NCBI GenBank assembly: GCA_028687435.1 | Contig: JAQUAF010000028.1 | Coordinates: 1-63,356, forward strand | Source: Verrucomicrobiia bacterium | GTDB taxonomy: Bacteria; Verrucomicrobiota; Verrucomicrobiia; JABWAM01 | Direction of reading: 5' to 3' | Length of the DNA stretch: 63,356 nt | Shown here: in pieces, positions 43,620-52,804 of the stretch | Layout: each line of letters opens with the position of its first letter | Numbering within the stretch: the first letter of the stretch is position 1 | Program-made: the position numbers and the translations under genes | Notes under the pieces: generated by a model | Databases searched by the model: none | Told to the model about the DNA's origin: nothing | Seen by the model: the letters and a program-made list of their open reading frames with translations, nothing else

Positions 43620-44942
43620 ATGAGAATGCTGGTTTACTGGATCAATCTTGCGGCGGTTGCGGGGCTTCTGGCCCAGGCGCCGGTGGTGGAAAAAACGGTC
43701 ATCAAGGTGACGACCGACAAGACGGAAGCGATTTATCAAAAGGGCGGGGAAATCCAATTCAATGTATTGCTGACGGAGGAAGACAAGCCGCTGGCGGGCA
43801 AGACGTTGACTTATACGATCACCAGCGACGGCGGCGCGCCCCAATCCGGAAAGATTGAAACGAAGGAGACGCCGGTGGTTGTCCAGAGCCGGCTTGATCA
43901 TCCGGGTTTTGTCCTGTGCACGGTGGTCTACGAGAAGGAGGGAGGCAAAAAGATCAAGGGATTGGGAGGGGCTGGCGTCGATCCGTTGCAGATCAAGGTG
44001 AGCCGTCCGGCGCCCGAGGATTTCGACAAATTCTGGCAGGGACGCAAGGATGAACTGGCCAAGGTTCCGATGAATCCGAAGCTCGTGCCGGCGCCGGTGT
44101 CGGAATCCATGAAGGGAAAGGTGGAGTGTTTTGATCTCAAGGTGGATTGCGCCGGCGGCATGCCGATGTCGGGATATTTCGCGCGCCCGGTGAACGCGGC
44201 GAAAGGTTCGCTGCCGATCATTATTTCCTATCATGGAGCGGGAGTTCGCAGCGCCCACATGCCGGTTGGACATGCTGCGAAAGGCATGCTGGCGCTGGAC
44301 ATCAACGCGCATGGCATTGAAAACGGGCAGCCAAAAAGTTTTTACGATGAACTGACCGGCGGAAAACTGAAGGGGTATCCCTATTTTGACGCAAACGACA
44401 AGGACAAGATTTATTTCAATGGCATGTTTTTGAGGGTATTGCGTTCGCTGGAATTCATGAAGTCGCAACCGGAATGGGATGGGCGAACCCTGATCGTGAC
44501 TGGCGGCAGCCAGGGAGGCGCGCAATCGCTGGTTGCCGCCGGATTGGAACCGAAGGCGACCATGTGCGTGGCATATGTCCCGGCCATGTGCGATCACACC
44601 GGCATTCTGGCCGGACAAACCAGCGGCTGGCCTCGCTTCATCAAACTCAAGGATGGCAAGCCTGAGAATGAGGACATTGTGAGGACCGTCCCCTATTTTG
44701 ACGCGGCAAATTTCGCGACCAGGATCAAAGCGGAGACGTTTATTGCCGTCGGGTTCATTGACGTCGCCTGTCCTCCCACGTCGGTTTATGCGGCGTACAA
44801 CAATCTCAATTGCAAAAAGGAAATCATCAACAATCCGCTAAACGGACACTCGTGTCCCAAGGAAAACTCGGTTTATATTAATGGAAAGATCACCGAACAC
44901 ATCGGCAAAATGAAGGCTGGCGCGGCAGTTCAGGGTAAATGA
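43620..44942 (+). CDS. Acetylxylan esterase-like (AXE1/cephalosporin-C deacetylase family) hydrolase
   Basis: A 440-residue exported alpha/beta hydrolase. Residues 1-20 are a signal sequence. Residues about 25-130 form a beta-sandwich domain. Residues about 135-435 are the AXE1-type hydrolase with PIIISYHGAG, the nucleophile in GGSQGG (about 298), an acid in VGFIDVACPPTS (about 380) and the His in NGHSCP (about 412). It probably deacetylates acetylated sugars or polysaccharides outside the cytoplasm. The ATG follows AGAGAGG. It is single on its strand. Confidence 0.85.
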   Translation: MRMLVYWINLAAVAGLLAQAPVVEKTVIKVTTDKTEAIYQKGGEIQFNVLLTEEDKPLAGKTLTYTITSDGGAPQSGKIETKETPVVVQSRLDHPGFVLCTVVYEKEGGKKIKGLGGAGVDPLQIKVSRPAPEDFDKFWQGRKDELAKVPMNPKLVPAPVSESMKGKVECFDLKVDCAGGMPMSGYFARPVNAAKGSLPIIISYHGAGVRSAHMPVGHAAKGMLALDINAHGIENGQPKSFYDELTGGKLKGYPYFDANDKDKIYFNGMFLRVLRSLEFMKSQPEWDGRTLIVTGGSQGGAQSLVAAGLEPKATMCVAYVPAMCDHTGILAGQTSGWPRFIKLKDGKPENEDIVRTVPYFDAANFATRIKAETFIAVGFIDVACPPTSVYAAYNNLNCKKEIINNPLNGHSCPKENSVYINGKITEHIGKMKAGAAVQGK

Positions 44943-45032
44943 CCGCCCGCCGGAAGGCGGAGTGAGGCGCTGATTTTTCGATGTTTGTGTTCACAGTTTC
45001 CCTTTCCGGCGGGGAGTGGTATATTGAGATGC

Positions 45033-45242
45033 ATGTTAGCGGTGACAAAAGTGAAGATTCTTTCTGAAAACGAAGCGCTTGCGTTGGCGCAAGAGGCCTT
45101 CAGGCGTTTTCATGCCCAATGCTTTTGGTTTATGCGTCCGGACCTTCAAATCGACCGGCGGAATCTTCCCTTGGTCATCAAGGGGTTGCGAGAGCACGGC
45201 AATCGTGAAACCTACCAGATTGCCGCCCTCTTATGCCGTTAA
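45033..45242 (+). CDS. Small protein paired with a nucleotidyltransferase, possible antitoxin
   Basis: A 69-residue protein (MLAVTKVKILSENEALALAQ) with a helical middle and FWFMRPDLQI, RRNLPLVIKGLREHGNRET near the end. It overlaps the following nucleotidyltransferase gene by ten bases, an arrangement typical of AbiE-like or MNT-type toxin-antitoxin pairs where the small partner is upstream. I do not recognise its family. Confidence 0.55.
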   Translation: MLAVTKVKILSENEALALAQEAFRRFHAQCFWFMRPDLQIDRRNLPLVIKGLREHGNRETYQIAALLCR

Positions 45243-46030
45243 CTGAATTCCAGAAAGCGGTTCTTTGTCTTCTTGCCCGGAATCGGAATCCGGAAAGTTA
45301 TGTGGCGGGCGGCATTGTTTTGAATCAGGCTGCCGGCACTCCCAGGTTTTCCGCCGATGTGGATCTTTTTCATGATGTGGCTGAGAGCGTGGCCGTTTCG
45401 GCAAAGGCCGATGAGTCTGTGCTGGTGGGGCATGGTTACATTGTCCAATGGACGGTTCAGGAACCGGCTTTTTACCGGGCGGTGGCGGGCAAGGACGATC
45501 AGGCGCTCAAAATGGAGTGGCTCTTTGATTCCGCCTTTCGTTTTTTTCCCGTGGAGCCAAATCCCGAGACCGGTTTCAGGCTCAACAGGTGGGATGCCGC
45601 CGCCAACAAGATTCTGGCTCTTGCCGGGCGCAATGAAGCCCGGGATTTTGTGGATGTTCTACACCTTCACCAGGAAGGTTTTTCGTTGGGGGCATTATGT
45701 TGGGCGGCGGCCGGCAAGGATCCTGGCATGACCCCGGAGATGATCTTGGGGGAAGCCAACCGCAACGCCAAGTTCACCCAGGAACAGATTGATTCCCTGC
45801 AACTGGTCAAACCGCTTTCCATCCGGGAACTGAAGGAAGTGTGGATTGAGGCCCGGCGCCGGGCCGCCGAGTTGATCCGGCAATTGCCTCCCGAAGAAGT
45901 GGGGTGTCTTTATCTTGAAAAGGACGGGACGCCGGTGACGCCCGATCCAAGCGGCGGGAATTTTTCCTCCCTGTGCCGTCACTTTGGTTGTGTCAAGGGC
46001 GCCTGGCCGGTTTTCTGCGAAAAAATCTAG
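45233..46030 (+). CDS. AbiEii/AbiGii-like nucleotidyltransferase
   Basis: A 265-residue protein. Residues about 20-45 (YVAGGIVLNQAAGTPRFSAD, VDLFHD) give the GG...S-x-DVDLF signature of nucleotidyltransferase-fold proteins, with the metal-binding Asp pair. KILALAGRNEARDFVDVLHL (about 125-144) matches the AbiEii/DUF1814-type second motif. Members include type IV toxins such as AbiEii. It is translationally coupled to the 69-residue upstream gene and ends with TAG, two bases from the convergent hydrolase gene. Confidence 0.75.
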   Translation: MPLTEFQKAVLCLLARNRNPESYVAGGIVLNQAAGTPRFSADVDLFHDVAESVAVSAKADESVLVGHGYIVQWTVQEPAFYRAVAGKDDQALKMEWLFDSAFRFFPVEPNPETGFRLNRWDAAANKILALAGRNEARDFVDVLHLHQEGFSLGALCWAAAGKDPGMTPEMILGEANRNAKFTQEQIDSLQLVKPLSIRELKEVWIEARRRAAELIRQLPPEEVGCLYLEKDGTPVTPDPSGGNFSSLCRHFGCVKGAWPVFCEKI

Positions 46031-46031
46031 A

Positions 46032-46817
46032 TTATCCGGTCAATCCTCTTGTTTTTTGGTCGGATTGCAGGAGGGAGTCAAACCAGTGGAAGGCCCTTTC
46101 GCAGCGAAGCTCGTGGGCGCCGTCGAAAATCTCAAAGAAAAAGCTTTTGGAAGGTTTTTCCTCCATGGCCATGGCCAGGCGCCAGGTGTGGGAACAGGGG
46201 ACGGAAGGATCATGGCGTCCATGGTGGACGGACAGGCAGGCTTCCCGAAGTTTTTCCACGTGAGTGAGGGGCGAGCGCTGGCGGTATTCGAGATCGATTT
46301 TCTCCCCGCCGCCGGGAAGGCCGCCGCAGCAGGCTGCGATATGAGGGGCGTACTTGGGGTTTTGGCCATGCCATGCCGACAGATCGGTGATGGGGCACCA
46401 GGAACTCACCGCGCGCCAGGTTTTCGGCGCCGCCGCGGCCATCATCAGGGACATGTGTCCTCCTCCGCTGCCGCCCAAAAGAAAAACCTGTTTGGCATCA
46501 AGCGGTTGACTTTTTAACACCTGGGCCAGCGCATCGAGGATATCCTGTTTGGCCAGCTGGGAGGCGCAGGCTTGGGGGGCGCGCGGATTGGAGGTCAGGT
46601 TTGGCCCGCGAAATTCGGGCAGCAACAGTCCCCAGCCGCGTTCCCGGCAGAAAGGCAGCATGTCGTTGACCTGATTGAAACGATCCGCGCTCCATGTATG
46701 CAACCCCACCAGCAATGGGACGTTCCGGGCGCCAGGCGGCAGCCAGAAAAGACTTTTTTCGCGCGAACCATCCAGGGAGGAAACCGCTTCCAGTTCGGTC
46801 ATGTCGGGTGTCTTCAT
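46032..46817 (-). CDS. Alpha/beta hydrolase (prolyl oligopeptidase/dienelactone hydrolase-like)
   Basis: A 261-residue cytoplasmic-looking hydrolase. The nucleophile sits in LLGGSGGGHMSLM (about residue 118), an acid is probably in HHGRHDPSVP (about 197) and the His in DGAHELR (about 235). VPLLVGLHTWSADR provides the oxyanion strand. It resembles S9-type peptidases and acyl-esterases without the propeller domain. Start 46817 is the first ATG giving a normal N-terminus; 46802 is also possible. Substrate unknown. Confidence 0.75.
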   Translation of the reverse strand: MKTPDMTELEAVSSLDGSREKSLFWLPPGARNVPLLVGLHTWSADRFNQVNDMLPFCRERGWGLLLPEFRGPNLTSNPRAPQACASQLAKQDILDALAQVLKSQPLDAKQVFLLGGSGGGHMSLMMAAAAPKTWRAVSSWCPITDLSAWHGQNPKYAPHIAACCGGLPGGGEKIDLEYRQRSPLTHVEKLREACLSVHHGRHDPSVPCSHTWRLAMAMEEKPSKSFFFEIFDGAHELRCERAFHWFDSLLQSDQKTRGLTG

Positions 46818-46920
46818 GCGGCCAGCATAGGTTTCGCAAGACAAGGTTCAAGATTCAAAATTTGAAGCCAATGCGTGGATGGGCGCATGGATTTCATGTG
46901 TCCAGAATGGGTGTGGAGTG

Positions 46921-48078
46921 TTATTTTGGAAGGGATCCGGAGAGTTGGGAGAGGGGAAGCGCGATGATATTGCGGTCCAGTTCGAATTGACGGGAACCGG
47001 GGTGGACCACGAACAATGTTTTTAACTCAAGGCTGGAAATCGCCATGCGCATGGATTTTGTCGTGGCGGGGGCGTCGGCGTATTTGAATTCGAATCCGTA
47101 ACGCTGGCCGCCCCGGACAATCAGCAGATCCAGTTCCGCTCCGCCATGGGTTGCCCAAAAATAGGCATCGCGTTCGGCTTTCAACATGCCGATGACATGT
47201 TCCATGGCGAAACTTTCCCACGACATGCCGAACCGCGGGTGCGACATCACCTCTGTTCCCTGGCGCAAACCCAGCAGGGCATGCAACAAACCGGAATCGC
47301 GCAGATAGATTTTGGGGGCTCTGACTAGGCGTTTGCCTGTGTTTAAGAACCAAGGGGGCAGCCGGCGCGCGAGAAAAGCGCCTGTCAAAATATCCACGTA
47401 GCGGGTGGCGGTTTTTTGATCCAGGGAATTTGCGCGTCCCAATTCCGCCGCATTCAATATCCCGCCATGCAGGTGGGCCAGCATGGTCCAGAAGCGTCGC
47501 AATCCTTCCGGCGGCAGGCTGATTCCAAACCGGGCCGCGTCGCGGATCAGGAAGGTTTCAATGAAATCCTGCCGCCACGCATAGCTGGCCGCGTCATCCG
47601 GAGCAAGAAAGGAACGGGGTAATCCCCCGCGATGCCAGAGTTGCTGGAGATGTTCCGCTCCGATTTCAGAGGTGTCAAAGCCGCTTAAATAGACAAAAGC
47701 CACCCGTCCCGCCAGCGATTCCGATGCGTCGCGAACCAAGTCCGGAGAGGCGCTCCCAAGAAGAAGAAATCGGGCGGGAGCGCCAGGACGATCCGCCAGC
47801 ACCCGCAATATGGGCAAAAGTTTGGGCATGGTTTGAATCTCGTCCAATACAACCAGACCGCGCAAGGATCCCATAACACGTTCCGGGGCGGCTGCCAAAG
47901 CCTGCCGATCCATCGAACTTTCGAGATCAAAAAATTGCGTTGTTCCGCCAGCCAACTCGCGCGCCAGAGTGGTTTTGCCACATTGACGCACGCCCAACAA
48001 GGTGACGATGGGAGAGCGTTCCAAGGCTTGTTGGATTTCAGCCATTCGGGATGTTCGAAGGATATTTTTCGGCAACAT
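46921..48078 (-). CDS. AAA ATPase with DUF4143 domain
   Basis: A 385-residue protein: AAA_14-type ATPase domain with Walker A LLGVRQCGKTT (about residues 27-37) and Walker B GLVVLDEIQ (about 74-82), sensor FLLLGSASP, followed by a C-terminal DUF4143 domain (RAPKIYLRDSGLLHALLGL, GAELDLLIVRGGQRYGFEFK). The last motif resembles a degenerate PD-(D/E)xK nuclease core (E-x-D...E-x-K). Such proteins are common, patchily distributed and of unclear role. No partner gene is adjacent. Confidence 0.88.
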   Translation of the reverse strand: MLPKNILRTSRMAEIQQALERSPIVTLLGVRQCGKTTLARELAGGTTQFFDLESSMDRQALAAAPERVMGSLRGLVVLDEIQTMPKLLPILRVLADRPGAPARFLLLGSASPDLVRDASESLAGRVAFVYLSGFDTSEIGAEHLQQLWHRGGLPRSFLAPDDAASYAWRQDFIETFLIRDAARFGISLPPEGLRRFWTMLAHLHGGILNAAELGRANSLDQKTATRYVDILTGAFLARRLPPWFLNTGKRLVRAPKIYLRDSGLLHALLGLRQGTEVMSHPRFGMSWESFAMEHVIGMLKAERDAYFWATHGGAELDLLIVRGGQRYGFEFKYADAPATTKSMRMAISSLELKTLFVVHPGSRQFELDRNIIALPLSQLSGSLPK

Positions 48079-48126
48079 TCTGGAAATATGGGAATGCTAT
48101 TCCGTAATTTCAAGGATAAAATCAAT

Positions 48127-48192
48127 GAAGCGTGTAATCTTTTAAACGCTTCAAAAAGAGAGGCTTGACAGGGATATTAAATAGTTTATATT
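48127..48192 (+). promoter_or_regulatory. Promoter with upstream inverted repeat
   Basis: TTGACA (48165-48170), a 16-base spacer and TATATT (48187-48192) form a near-consensus sigma-70 promoter, about 150 bases before the MBL gene. Just upstream is GAAGCGT (48127-48133) with its inverted partner ACGCTTC (48146-48152), which could be an operator or a small hairpin. Confidence 0.55.
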
Positions 48193-48339
48193 GAATATAA
48201 AATTAAAGAAATGAGAAGCCGGTTGGATCGGCGCCGCCATGGGCGGGTTTTTCCCAAGCCTGCTGGTGGGGTTGATGAACGGGATGATTTTGCGGTAGTT
48301 TCGCATGGCGTCGCGATGATCAAAACGTGGAGCAATGAC

Positions 48340-49104
48340 ATGAATGAAGGCACAACAATCACTTTTTTGGGCGTTTCCTGTTGCATCCCGAATGTCGGGC
48401 TTGATTCCGCCTGTTTCCTGATCAACGGCAGGCATCTGGTCGATACGGGGTGGGGCAGCTTGGACCGGATGCGCCGGTATGGTTTTGAGCCTCTTGATCT
48501 TGAATCGATTATTTTCACCCATCTGCATCACGATCACTATCTTGGGCTGCCGCACCTGTTGTTTTATCTGGGGCTTCGCCGCAGACCGGCTGAAAAACCC
48601 ATCAAGATCATCGGGCCATCGCAAGATGTCGAAAAGGTGGCGATTCTGGCGGACGAATTTCTCCAGATTTCCCGGTATCCCGAATTGAAAATCGAGCGTG
48701 AAATCATCGGGTTGAATTCGGGCGGGGAATATTCCATCGATGGAATGAAATTGACGGCTTTTGAAGTCAAACATTCATCAAGCGTCAGCTCCCCCATTCA
48801 GGCGCTGGCCTATAAACTTGTTGATGAAAAAGCCGGCGTGACGCTGGTTTTTACCGGAGACACCCATTTTTATCCGCCGGTTGCCGATTTTGCCAGGGGG
48901 TCTGCATTGCTTATTCATGACGGGGTTCATACCCCGCCTGCCGAGGCTGCGGAGATTGCCCGCCGGGCCGGGGTTGGCAAGCTCGCCCTCATCCATTTTG
49001 ACTGTGAGAAAACCGATGAGGTTCTTGCCGGAGCCCGCGGAGTTTTCCCCATGACCTTTGCGCCGAAAGAAGGCGAGACAATCCGGCTCACCCGAGGCGT
49101 TTGA
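48340..49104 (+). CDS. MBL-fold metallo-hydrolase (RNase Z-like)
   Basis: A 254-residue metallo-beta-lactamase-fold enzyme with HLHHDH (about residues 56-61), the Zn-binding HxHxDH, followed by later ligands in KHSSSVSSP, TGDTH (about 170-174) and LIHFD. The LGVSCCIPNVGLDSACFLIN start and the kinked motif resemble RNase Z/phosphodiesterase-type members. The ATG at 48340 follows GGAG by seven bases; in-frame ATG 48316 is an alternative. Its 3' end overlaps the convergent PHP gene by 17 bases. Substrate unknown. Confidence 0.82.
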   Translation: MNEGTTITFLGVSCCIPNVGLDSACFLINGRHLVDTGWGSLDRMRRYGFEPLDLESIIFTHLHHDHYLGLPHLLFYLGLRRRPAEKPIKIIGPSQDVEKVAILADEFLQISRYPELKIEREIIGLNSGGEYSIDGMKLTAFEVKHSSSVSSPIQALAYKLVDEKAGVTLVFTGDTHFYPPVADFARGSALLIHDGVHTPPAEAAEIARRAGVGKLALIHFDCEKTDEVLAGARGVFPMTFAPKEGETIRLTRGV

Positions 49105-49924
49105 GAAAGCGTTTCAGGTCGTCGCCGGTGAGGCGGATGCGGCCCAGGAGGGGTTCGCCTTTGAGCGCGCCGTGGCAGTCGGAACCGGCGGTGACCAGCA
49201 GGTCGTGGCGGCGGGCGAGGGCGAGAAAACGGTCGGAGTGGGATGCGTTGTGGCGGGAATGATAGACCTCCAGGCCGTCGAGCCCGAACCGGATGAGCTT
49301 GGTTGGGAAGTATCCGCCAGGCAGAAGTCCGGGGTGGGCGAGGATGGCCAGTCCTCCGGCGCGGTGGATCAGGTCGATGATATTGACGCCGTCGGCCATG
49401 GGGCGTTCGACCCAGGCGGGGCGTCCGCGTTTCAAGAATTGATCGAAAGCCTGGTCGTGGCTGTCAACCCATTGTCTGGCCAGCAGCGCGGCGGCAATAT
49501 GGGGGCGTCCCATGGTTCCCCTGCCGGTGGTTTGACGCCGGACGTCTTCCAGCGCGAGATTCACGCCCAAGGTTTGCAGTTTATCGAGGATATTTTGGAC
49601 CCGGTCGCGGCGGAGTTGGGCGTGCAGTGAAAGGTGGGCCAGGAGTTCGGGGTGGGACCATCCCTGTCCGGGGGGCGATTCGGGCGGAAAATATCCAAGC
49701 AGATGGATTTCGCGATTTTCCCAGATTGCGGAGATTTCCACGGATGGAATGAGACGGATGCCGAATTGTTGCGCGGCGTCCCTGGATTCCTCAATCCCTT
49801 GAGTGGTATCATGGTCGGCGATTCCCAGAATGTCGTAGCCCAGGACGGCGGCGCGTCGGAAAACCGCGAGCGGCGCGTCTGTACCGTCGGAAAAATGGGT
49901 ATGGACGTGGAGGTCGGCCTTCAT
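49088..49924 (-). CDS. PHP-domain phosphoesterase (YciV/RNase AM-like)
   Basis: A 278-residue enzyme with the complete PHP metal-binding set: DLHVHTHFSDG (residues 4-14), ADHDTTQG (about 36-43), SVEIS (about 61-65), ILAHPG (about 195-200) and AGSDCHG (about 246-252). This size and motif spacing match the 3',5'-nucleoside bisphosphate phosphatase/RNase AM group, but the substrate is not proven by sequence. A second, more distant PHP gene lies at 62167-63003. Confidence 0.85.
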   Translation of the reverse strand: MKADLHVHTHFSDGTDAPLAVFRRAAVLGYDILGIADHDTTQGIEESRDAAQQFGIRLIPSVEISAIWENREIHLLGYFPPESPPGQGWSHPELLAHLSLHAQLRRDRVQNILDKLQTLGVNLALEDVRRQTTGRGTMGRPHIAAALLARQWVDSHDQAFDQFLKRGRPAWVERPMADGVNIIDLIHRAGGLAILAHPGLLPGGYFPTKLIRFGLDGLEVYHSRHNASHSDRFLALARRHDLLVTAGSDCHGALKGEPLLGRIRLTGDDLKRFLKRLG

Positions 49925-50031
49925 GGGGGGTGGAATTGAATAAGGTGTTTAGGCTGAAGGCTGAAGAATGTCAGGGAATTTGAGGCAACAAATTTAGTGT
50001 CCTCTCCAAACGTTGAGGAGGATGAAAAGAC

Positions 50032-50481
50032 CTACTTTGCGGCGGCGGTGCGCAGGGGGCGGGACAATTCGAGTTTCACCCGGTCCAGGATGCCGTTGAC
50101 GAAGGCGCTGGATTCCTCGCCGGAGAATTGCTTGGCCAGTTCGATGGCTTCGTTGATGGAAACCACCGGGGGGATGTCTGTGCGGAAGAGCAGTTCGTAG
50201 ATGGCGAGGCGGAGGATGTTGCGGTCCACCACGGTGATGCGGTGAAAATCCCAATTTTGCGAATAGGTTTTGATCTTCTCGTCGATGGTTTCCATTTTTT
50301 CGACAGCGCCGCGGACCAGTTCCTCCGTGAAAAGGCGGCAGGCGTCGGTTTCCTTGGGCGGGTGCATGTCCCAAAAGAGTTTCAGGGCCTGCGGGAGTTC
50401 CTCGGCGAGCCGCCCCTGGGCATCCTGCTGGTAGAGAAACTGAATGGCGTAAGCCCTGCTTTGATGACGTCGGGTTGCCAT
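50032..50481 (-). CDS. nusB: Transcription antitermination factor NusB
   Basis: A 149-residue all-helical protein of normal NusB length. Signature features are RRHQSRAYAIQFLYQQD at the N-terminus, DRNILRLAIYELLFRTDIPP (about 86-105) and NEAIELAKQFSGEESSAFVN with ILDRV at the C-terminus. NusB binds boxA RNA with NusE in rRNA transcription. It lies four bases after ribH, the usual ribH-nusB pairing. Confidence 0.93.
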   Translation of the reverse strand: MATRRHQSRAYAIQFLYQQDAQGRLAEELPQALKLFWDMHPPKETDACRLFTEELVRGAVEKMETIDEKIKTYSQNWDFHRITVVDRNILRLAIYELLFRTDIPPVVSINEAIELAKQFSGEESSAFVNGILDRVKLELSRPLRTAAAK

Positions 50482-50485
50482 GGGA

Positions 50486-50974
50486 TCAGCGTTTGACAGG
50501 CAGTTTTTTCATCAGCAGGGCCATGTCGATGGCGGCATGGGCGGCTTCGATGCCCCGCAGGCGCACGCGAGCCCGGGCGTCGCGTTCGTTGCGGGGAGTA
50601 AGAATTTGATGAATGATGGGGACGCCGGTTTTGATGGAGAGGCGTTGCAGGTTGATTGTGGCGGCGGCGCCGATGTGTTCCGCGTGCAGGGTGGCGCCCC
50701 GCATGATGACGCCCAGGGCGATGATGGCCTGGTAACGGCCGGTTTTGGCCAGATGCGCCACGATGGTGGGGACTTCGTAGGAGCCCGGCGTGCGGAAGGA
50801 CTCCACCTGTCTCGCGCCCGATTGGTCGAGGGAGTCCAAGGTTGAGGCGAGGAGGGCGTCCGCCAGTTTCGGGTTGAACCGCGCGGCCACCACGGCGAAG
50901 CGCAACTTGCCCAGCTGCCGCCGGTCACCGGAGGCAAGGGGGAAAATCGCCGGCAATTTTTCGTTTTCAAGCAT
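50486..50974 (-). CDS. ribH: 6,7-dimethyl-8-ribityllumazine synthase
   Basis: A 162-residue enzyme of riboflavin biosynthesis joining the ribityl-pyrimidine with dihydroxybutanone phosphate. VVAARFNPKLADALL (about residues 28-42), RTPGSYEVPTIV (about 61-72) and LGVIMRGATLHAEHIGAAA (about 87-105, with the catalytic His) are typical. AAGGAGG (50981-50987 on the opposite strand) precedes the ATG by six bases, fixing the start. Cotranscribed with nusB; the other rib genes are not in the window. Confidence 0.93.
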   Translation of the reverse strand: MLENEKLPAIFPLASGDRRQLGKLRFAVVAARFNPKLADALLASTLDSLDQSGARQVESFRTPGSYEVPTIVAHLAKTGRYQAIIALGVIMRGATLHAEHIGAAATINLQRLSIKTGVPIIHQILTPRNERDARARVRLRGIEAAHAAIDMALLMKKLPVKR

Positions 50975-51075
50975 CGGAATCCTCCTTGTCGCAGCTTGCG
51001 CAGTGCAAGTCAATGCGTTCCATGACGGAATGTTCGGGAAATTCAGGGTTTGCTGGAAAAAGGCTGGGATCCAGT

Positions 51076-52146
51076 TCAGGGCGCTTGTCTGATTGGATTT
51101 GCTTTGGAGAACCATGCGGCCAGTTCGCTGGCGTAGAGTTCGTTGCCTTTCACGCTGAAATGGCCGTCCCCGGGGATGTAGAGGGACGGTTGATCCGGGC
51201 ATTGGAGGAATTCCGAGGGCATGAAAAAGGGGATTTGTCGTTCCTTGCAAAAGTCTTCGCAAAAGCGGCCGAATTCCGGGCGGCAGAACGGCACATAGGC
51301 GCACAACAGTTGGGCTCCATCCGCGCGGGTGAGTCTTTGGAGGGTTTCCAGGTGTTTTTGGGATTCCTTCCAACGGGTTTGGAATTCCTCCGGTGTGGCC
51401 GCGGAATACATGAAGCGGCGGCGTTCCGGGTTGATGAAGCAAACCGCGGCATAAGGGAAGAGGCGGGAGAATCGGCAGGCGGTCCATTGCCAGCGGTCCA
51501 GGCGTTTTTCCCATTTGGAGCGGGGTTCATGGGGGGTGGTGCGGAAATACTGATGGAAATTGAAATGCGAGGGCACTCCCCGGGAATCCAAGGTCACGCA
51601 GGGGGCCAGTTCGTGATCGTCGTCGGGATCGTTTTGAAACAGGGCGACCAGAACCACTTGGGGATGAAAGGAACGGACAAGTTTGTCGTAGGCATAGACA
51701 TAACGGATCGGGGAACGGCAGGACAGGCCGAAGTTCAGGACTTCGATTTGGGATGAGAGCTTGTTTTCCAGGAGTTTTGGGAAGGATTTGGCGCGTGGGA
51801 CATTCCAGCCTTCGGTGTAGGAATCGCCGAGGGTGGCCACGCGGATTTTTCCCGGGGCGGGCTGGAGGGAAAAATCCCTGTCGCGAAAGCCGTAATTGTT
51901 CATTTTTTCCGGCCCATCGCCGAGGTTGCAGACCACCATGCTGTTGGGCTGGCGTTGAAGAAAGGGATCGTATCCGGCTGGCTGGCCGGACGAGAAATCA
52001 AAGATCCAGTTGGGCGCCCGCCGCCGCAGGATGTTGATCTGGCGGTCGGGATGGGGCAGGCAGAGCCGGGCCATACCTTCCGTCAGAAGCAGGCCGAGGA
52101 GGATGCCCGAGAGACATAACGCGCCATTTTTCAACCATTTAAACAC
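51076..52146 (-). CDS. Membrane-anchored SGNH-hydrolase-like protein
   Basis: A 356-residue protein with an N-terminal membrane anchor (about residues 8-24, ALCLSGILLGLLLTEGMA) and an exported SGNH domain: block I LGDSYTEGW (about 105-113), NFGLSCRS, ALFQNDPDDD, and block V GDGHFSVKGNELYASE (about 328-343) with the Asp-x-His. It may be an O-acetylesterase or acyltransferase-like enzyme of envelope glycans. It stands alone; the hairpin repeat half-copy lies directly upstream. Confidence 0.8.
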   Translation of the reverse strand: MFKWLKNGALCLSGILLGLLLTEGMARLCLPHPDRQINILRRRAPNWIFDFSSGQPAGYDPFLQRQPNSMVVCNLGDGPEKMNNYGFRDRDFSLQPAPGKIRVATLGDSYTEGWNVPRAKSFPKLLENKLSSQIEVLNFGLSCRSPIRYVYAYDKLVRSFHPQVVLVALFQNDPDDDHELAPCVTLDSRGVPSHFNFHQYFRTTPHEPRSKWEKRLDRWQWTACRFSRLFPYAAVCFINPERRRFMYSAATPEEFQTRWKESQKHLETLQRLTRADGAQLLCAYVPFCRPEFGRFCEDFCKERQIPFFMPSEFLQCPDQPSLYIPGDGHFSVKGNELYASELAAWFSKANPIRQAP

Positions 52147-52181
52147 GAGAAGCAGCCGTTTGAAACTTTTCCATCATGAAA

Positions 52182-52204
52182 ACGGCGGGGCTCCCGCACC
52201 GCCT
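52182..52204. repeat. Half copy of the dispersed hairpin repeat (copy D)
   Basis: ACGGCGGGGCTCCCGCACCG matches the right arm of the repeat at 29537-29563; no left arm is present, so it is a truncated copy in the gap before the SGNH gene. Confidence 0.65.
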
Positions 52205-52246
52205 GTTGATGGAGTTTTTGTTCTGCGGCGTGTGCTGCGGAAAGAT

Positions 52247-52804
52247 TTACGGACTGAGCCGCAGGGGCGCGGCGTTGGTGTTGAGGGTGACGGGTTGCTC
52301 GGGCACCGGCTCATCCGGAATGGCGGCTTCCACACTGGCGCGGGGTCTGGCGGTTTGGGAAGGACTGGACGGTTTCAGAAGCAGCCCTTCGTGTTTGTAA
52401 AACCACCAGAAGCAGGCGGCGAGGAATGCGATGAGAAGAATGGTAAACACCAACAACAGCCGCCCGGTGGGAGTCAGGGCAAACACGGGTGTGGCATGGG
52501 GCACATGCCGCTGAACCGGGGTGTTGGTGTTGTTTTCGTCGGCGGTCTGAAAGATGGGTTTGCGTTCCTGGGGGGGCATCGCAGTTTCCAATTGCTCCAG
52601 CAGGGGGACGCTGTCGAGTTCCAGGTATTTGGCGTAGTGTTTCAGGAAGCTGCGGACGTAGAGCGGGGCTGCAAAGGTGTCATAACGGTCCTCTTCCAGA
52701 TCACGCAGGCGCTGGGGTTTGATTTTGAGCGCCTTGGAGGCGGCCTCCTCGGTGATGCCTTTCTTTTTTCGCGCTTCGCGCAACGTTTCGCCAATGGTGG
52801 GCAT
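52247..52804 (-). CDS. RodZ-like membrane protein with HTH domain
   Basis: A 185-residue bitopic protein. Residues 1-70 are a Cro/C1-like HTH (IGETLREARKKKGITEEAAS, LRDLEEDRYDTF, PLYVRSFLKHYAKYLELD), the form found in RodZ. One membrane helix (about 115-135, LLVFTILLIAFLAACFWWF) is followed by a short Pro-rich exported tail. RodZ links MreB to the envelope, but the exported domain here is much shorter than in E. coli. It is upstream of ftsK on the same strand, 169 bases apart. Confidence 0.8.
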   Translation of the reverse strand: MPTIGETLREARKKKGITEEAASKALKIKPQRLRDLEEDRYDTFAAPLYVRSFLKHYAKYLELDSVPLLEQLETAMPPQERKPIFQTADENNTNTPVQRHVPHATPVFALTPTGRLLLVFTILLIAFLAACFWWFYKHEGLLLKPSSPSQTARPRASVEAAIPDEPVPEQPVTLNTNAAPLRLSP

